A stretch of 64,000 nucleotides of DNA, taken from positions 1,130,784 through 1,194,783 of the forward strand of contig NZ_CP023018.1 in the NCBI RefSeq assembly GCF_022406875.1, in the 5' to 3' direction. Within the stretch, counting starts at the first letter, position 1. Every line of letters starts with the position of its first letter. Below, piece after piece: positions 61,528-64,000 of the stretch. The DNA is from Ectothiorhodosinus mongolicus (GTDB taxonomy: Bacteria; Pseudomonadota; Gammaproteobacteria; Ectothiorhodospirales; Ectothiorhodospiraceae). Below the pieces are notes generated by a model. The model was not told where the DNA came from and searched no databases. It saw nothing but the letters and a program-made list of their open reading frames with translations. A program made the translations under genes and the position numbers.

Positions 61528-62094
61528 ATGGCTATCAAATCCGATCACTGGATCCGTCGTATGGCGGCGGAGCAGGGCATGATTGAGCCTTTCGCCCATG
61601 AGCAGGTGCGACAGGTTAATGGGGAAAAGATTATCTCCTATGGCACGTCCAGCTACGGCTACGACGTGCGCTGTGCTGACGAGTTCAAGATTTTCACCAA
61701 CATCAATTCCAGCATCGTCGATCCCAAGCATTTCGATGAGCGCAGTTTTGTCGATATCAAATCCGATGTTTGCATCATTCCCCCCAATTCCTTTGCACTG
61801 GCGCGCACGGTCGAATATTTTCGTATTCCCCGAAGTGTGTTGACCGTGTGCTTGGGTAAAAGCACTTACGCCCGCTGTGGCATCATCGTCAACGTGACGC
61901 CACTGGAACCGGAGTGGGAGGGGCATGTCACCCTAGAGTTTTCCAATACCACGCCCCTGCCTGCAAGGATTTATGCCCATGAAGGCGTGGCTCAGATGTT
62001 GTTTTTTGAGTCAGACGAAATCTGCGCTACATCCTACAAAGATCGTGGCGGCAAGTATCAGGGGCAGACGGGTGTGACGCTGCCCAAGACCTAA
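61528..62094 (+). CDS. dcd: dCTP deaminase
   Basis: Makes dUTP from dCTP for thymidylate synthesis. 188 residues: the phosphate-binding [20 protein letters not shown], and [21 protein letters not shown] with the catalytic Glu. Monofunctional length. mrp-dcd pairing is common in Gammaproteobacteria. Confidence 0.96.
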   Translation: MAIKSDHWIRRMAAEQGMIEPFAHEQVRQVNGEKIISYGTSSYGYDVRCADEFKIFTNINSSIVDPKHFDERSFVDIKSDVCIIPPNSFALARTVEYFRIPRSVLTVCLGKSTYARCGIIVNVTPLEPEWEGHVTLEFSNTTPLPARIYAHEGVAQMLFFESDEICATSYKDRGGKYQGQTGVTLPKT

Positions 62095-62109
62095 TCTAGG
62101 CTGGGTTTT

Positions 62110-63039
62110 ATGCAATTGGCCGAGCACGTTAATACGCTTGGGTCTGATATGCAGGCCCATTTCGGTACGCGTATTCATAAACTCACCGTCAGTGCCGGAT
62201 TTATTTGCCCCAACATGGATGGCAGTAAGGGCGAGGGGGGTTGCACCTTTTGCAACAACGCCAGTTTTGCACCGCAGGGGCATGACGGTGGTGAAGTGGC
62301 TCGGCAACTGGCCGAAGGTGCCGAGGTGGTGCGCAAACGCACAGGTGCACGCCGCTATCTTGCATATTTCCAGGCTTACACCAATACCTATGCCGAAATT
62401 GACCGCCTAAAAGCCTTATATGACGAGGCCTTGCAAACGCATGATGTGGTGGGTTTGGCAGTAGGTACGCGCCCTGACTGCGTGCCTGATAAGGTGCTGG
62501 ACCTGCTCGCTAGCTATCAAGACCAAGGTCAATTCATTTGGTTGGAGCTGGGATTACAGTCTTCTTTTGATGAAACCTTGGCGCGGGTCAATCGCGGCCA
62601 CGGCTATGCGGAGTATTGTGATGCAGTGAAAAGAGCGCGCCAACGCCAATTGCGTGTGTGTACACATTTAATGCATGGCTTGCCGGGTGAAGAGGAATGG
62701 CATCAGTATCAGACCCTGCGCCGTGTGATTGATGAGGGTGTGGATGGCCTCAAGTTACACCCGGTCCATGTCGTGCGGGGCACACAGTTAGCGAAGCAGT
62801 GGCGGGCGGGTGAATTTCAGCCTTGGACTTTGGAGCGCTACGTGAATCTGGCCGTAGATCTGATTGAGATGACGCCGCCCGAAGTTGTGTTCCATCGCCT
62901 AACGGCTACAGCCCAAGAGCCTTTGTTACTGGCGCCGGAGTGGTGCAGCACCAAATGGCCAGCGCTTAATGGGATTGATCGTGAGTTGCGGCGACGTGGG
63001 TCTTATCAGGGCTGTCGCTTAAGCGGAGAGAATAAATGA
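62110..63039 (+). CDS. Radical SAM protein, YhcC (TIGR01212) family
   Basis: 309 residues. The cluster motif is the unusual long form CPNMDGSKGEGGCTFCNNAS (C-x11-C-x2-C), typical of YhcC. YFQAYTNTYAE, VGLAVGTRPDCVPD, WLELGLQSSFDETL, and HLMHGLPGEE follow the family pattern. The reaction is not known to me; the family is close to Elp3-like radical SAM enzymes. Its stop overlaps the ubiU start as ATGA. Confidence 0.9.
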   Translation: MQLAEHVNTLGSDMQAHFGTRIHKLTVSAGFICPNMDGSKGEGGCTFCNNASFAPQGHDGGEVARQLAEGAEVVRKRTGARRYLAYFQAYTNTYAEIDRLKALYDEALQTHDVVGLAVGTRPDCVPDKVLDLLASYQDQGQFIWLELGLQSSFDETLARVNRGHGYAEYCDAVKRARQRQLRVCTHLMHGLPGEEEWHQYQTLRRVIDEGVDGLKLHPVHVVRGTQLAKQWRAGEFQPWTLERYVNLAVDLIEMTPPEVVFHRLTATAQEPLLLAPEWCSTKWPALNGIDRELRRRGSYQGCRLSGENK

Positions 63040-64000
63040 GTGATAAAGGTTTGGAACTGGTATGTCCGGCAGGTGGATTGCCAGCGCTGCGCACCGCTGT
63101 GGATCATGGCGCAGATGCTGTGTATCTCAGCCTACGCGGCGAGGTGAATGCGCGCAATTTTCCCGGCTTAAACTTTGATCGCAAGACCTTGGTTAAAGGC
63201 ATTCAATACGCCCATTCTCATGGTGCGCGGGTGTATATGGCGCTGAACACCTACCCCCAGCCGGATCTTTTCGACCAGGCAACGGCGGCGATTGATGTCG
63301 CTGCTGCTGAGGGTATTGACGCAGTGATTCTCGCGGATATGGGGGTGATGCGTTACGCCGCTCAAACCCATCCCGAGCTCAAGCTGCACTTATCGGTGCA
63401 GGGCTCAGCCACCACGGCAGATGCCCTGAATTTCTATCATGAGCGTTTTGGTGTGCGGCGTGCAGTTCTGCCTCGAGTGCTTTCCTTGGCGCAGGTTGAA
63501 CAGGTGATCAAGCGCAGCAAAATTGATATCGAGGTGTTTGGTTTTGGCAGTCTATGCGTCATGGTCGAGGGCCGCTGCATGCTATCGTCTTATGCCACGG
63601 GTGATGCACCTAATACGCATGGGGCCTGCTCACCGGCTCACGCTGTGCGCTGGATTGAGACGGACAAAGGGCGCGAAGCACGACTCAACGGCGTACTGAT
63701 TGATACCTTTAAACCCGGTGAAAGCGCTGGCTACCCGGTGATTTGTAAGGGCCGCTATCAGGTGGGAGACGCTCCTGAGCACTTCTATGCCATCGAAGAG
63801 CCGACCAGCTTGAGCACCCTCGATATCCTGCCAGATCTCTACCGCATCGGCGTTCGCGCTATCAAGCTTGAAGGCCGCCAGCGCAGCCCCGCCTATGTGG
63901 CTGAGGCGACACGGGTGATGCGCGCGGCCATCGATGCCTGTCATGAAAACCCCGAGGGTTTTCGCGTCAAGCCAGACTGGGCTCAGGCTTTGGCTGGCAT
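63036..64000 (+). CDS. ubiU: Ubiquinone biosynthesis protein UbiU (cut by window edge)
   Basis: U32-family 4Fe-4S protein that, with UbiV, hydroxylates ubiquinone precursors without oxygen, using prephenate. 321 codons are visible; about ten are missing beyond the edge. It resembles E. coli UbiU (YhbU) along its length, and the four cluster cysteines lie at 174, 181, 198 and 237 (GSLCVMVEGRCMLSS, NTHGACSP, VICKGRY), each five places on from the E. coli positions. UbiV should follow outside the window. It points to growth without oxygen. Confidence 0.92.
   Translation, partial: MSDKGLELVCPAGGLPALRTAVDHGADAVYLSLRGEVNARNFPGLNFDRKTLVKGIQYAHSHGARVYMALNTYPQPDLFDQATAAIDVAAAEGIDAVILADMGVMRYAAQTHPELKLHLSVQGSATTADALNFYHERFGVRRAVLPRVLSLAQVEQVIKRSKIDIEVFGFGSLCVMVEGRCMLSSYATGDAPNTHGACSPAHAVRWIETDKGREARLNGVLIDTFKPGESAGYPVICKGRYQVGDAPEHFYAIEEPTSLSTLDILPDLYRIGVRAIKLEGRQRSPAYVAEATRVMRAAIDACHENPEGFRVKPDWAQALAG

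Overview
The window reads as one continuous stretch of core chromosome from a gammaproteobacterium of mid-range GC. I see no phage, insertion sequence, integron, CRISPR array or defence island. Gene orders that point to Gammaproteobacteria are rpsT/murJ/ribF-ileS-lspA-fkpB-ispH, rplU-rpmA-obgE-proB, gmk-rpoZ-spoT and rnfABCDGE-nth. A tkt-gap-pgk-pyk-fba run (the layout of cbbTGK-pyk-cbbA clusters), a class I fructose bisphosphatase, a carbonic anhydrase-like protein and a BciB/HCAR-like Fe-S flavoprotein together hint at an autotrophic, possibly sulfur-oxidising or phototrophic, relative of the Chromatiales/Ectothiorhodospiraceae. That last step is inference: no RuBisCO, sox or photosynthesis gene lies in the window.

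Layout. 1-0.6 kb: end of an ammonium transporter. 0.6-11.7 kb: mostly minus-strand housekeeping genes (ispH, fkpB, lspA, ileS, ribF, murJ, rpsT, proB, obgE, rpmA, rplU) with one plus-strand periplasmic DsrE-like gene. 11.8-18.3 kb: plus-strand ispB, tRNA-Pro(CGG), fbp, gmk, rpoZ, spoT, with a minus-strand alpha/beta hydrolase-like gene. 18.3-30.8 kb: a small unknown protein, a Tat-exported DsbA-like protein, a TauE/SafE permease, a TRAP transporter (dctPQM), glutamate synthase (gltBD) and a patatin-like lipase. 30.8-39.2 kb: complete cytochrome c maturation genes in two divergent operons (ccmEFGHI leftward, ccmABCD rightward). 39.2-39.8 kb: a gene-free gap holding decayed gene fragments and operator-like repeats. 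39.8-46.6 kb: tkt, gap, pgk, pyk, fba. 46.6-50.7 kb: mtgA, trhP, a peroxiredoxin and a YihY-family protein. 50.7-60.3 kb: a leftward series metG-cysB-rnfABCDGE-nth-carbonic anhydrase-like. 60.4-64 kb: mrp, dcd, a YhcC-type radical SAM gene and ubiU, which runs off the edge.

How it fits together. Ammonium uptake (amt) and glutamate synthase form the nitrogen side. A perfect NtrC-type palindrome sits upstream of gltB. The Rnf complex, the c-type cytochrome maturation system and UbiU (O2-independent ubiquinone hydroxylation) point to flexible, partly anaerobic membrane energetics. The sugar-phosphate cluster can run as lower glycolysis or as part of a Calvin cycle.

I did not find a convincing undescribed multi-gene system. 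The items most worth a second look are the BciB/HCAR-like gene at the tail of the ccm operon, the carbonic anhydrase-like gene coupled to rnf-nth, the split divergent ccm layout, the NtrC-type site before gltB, and the gene-fossil region before tkt. All family assignments come from reading motifs and overall protein resemblance; no database search was run.
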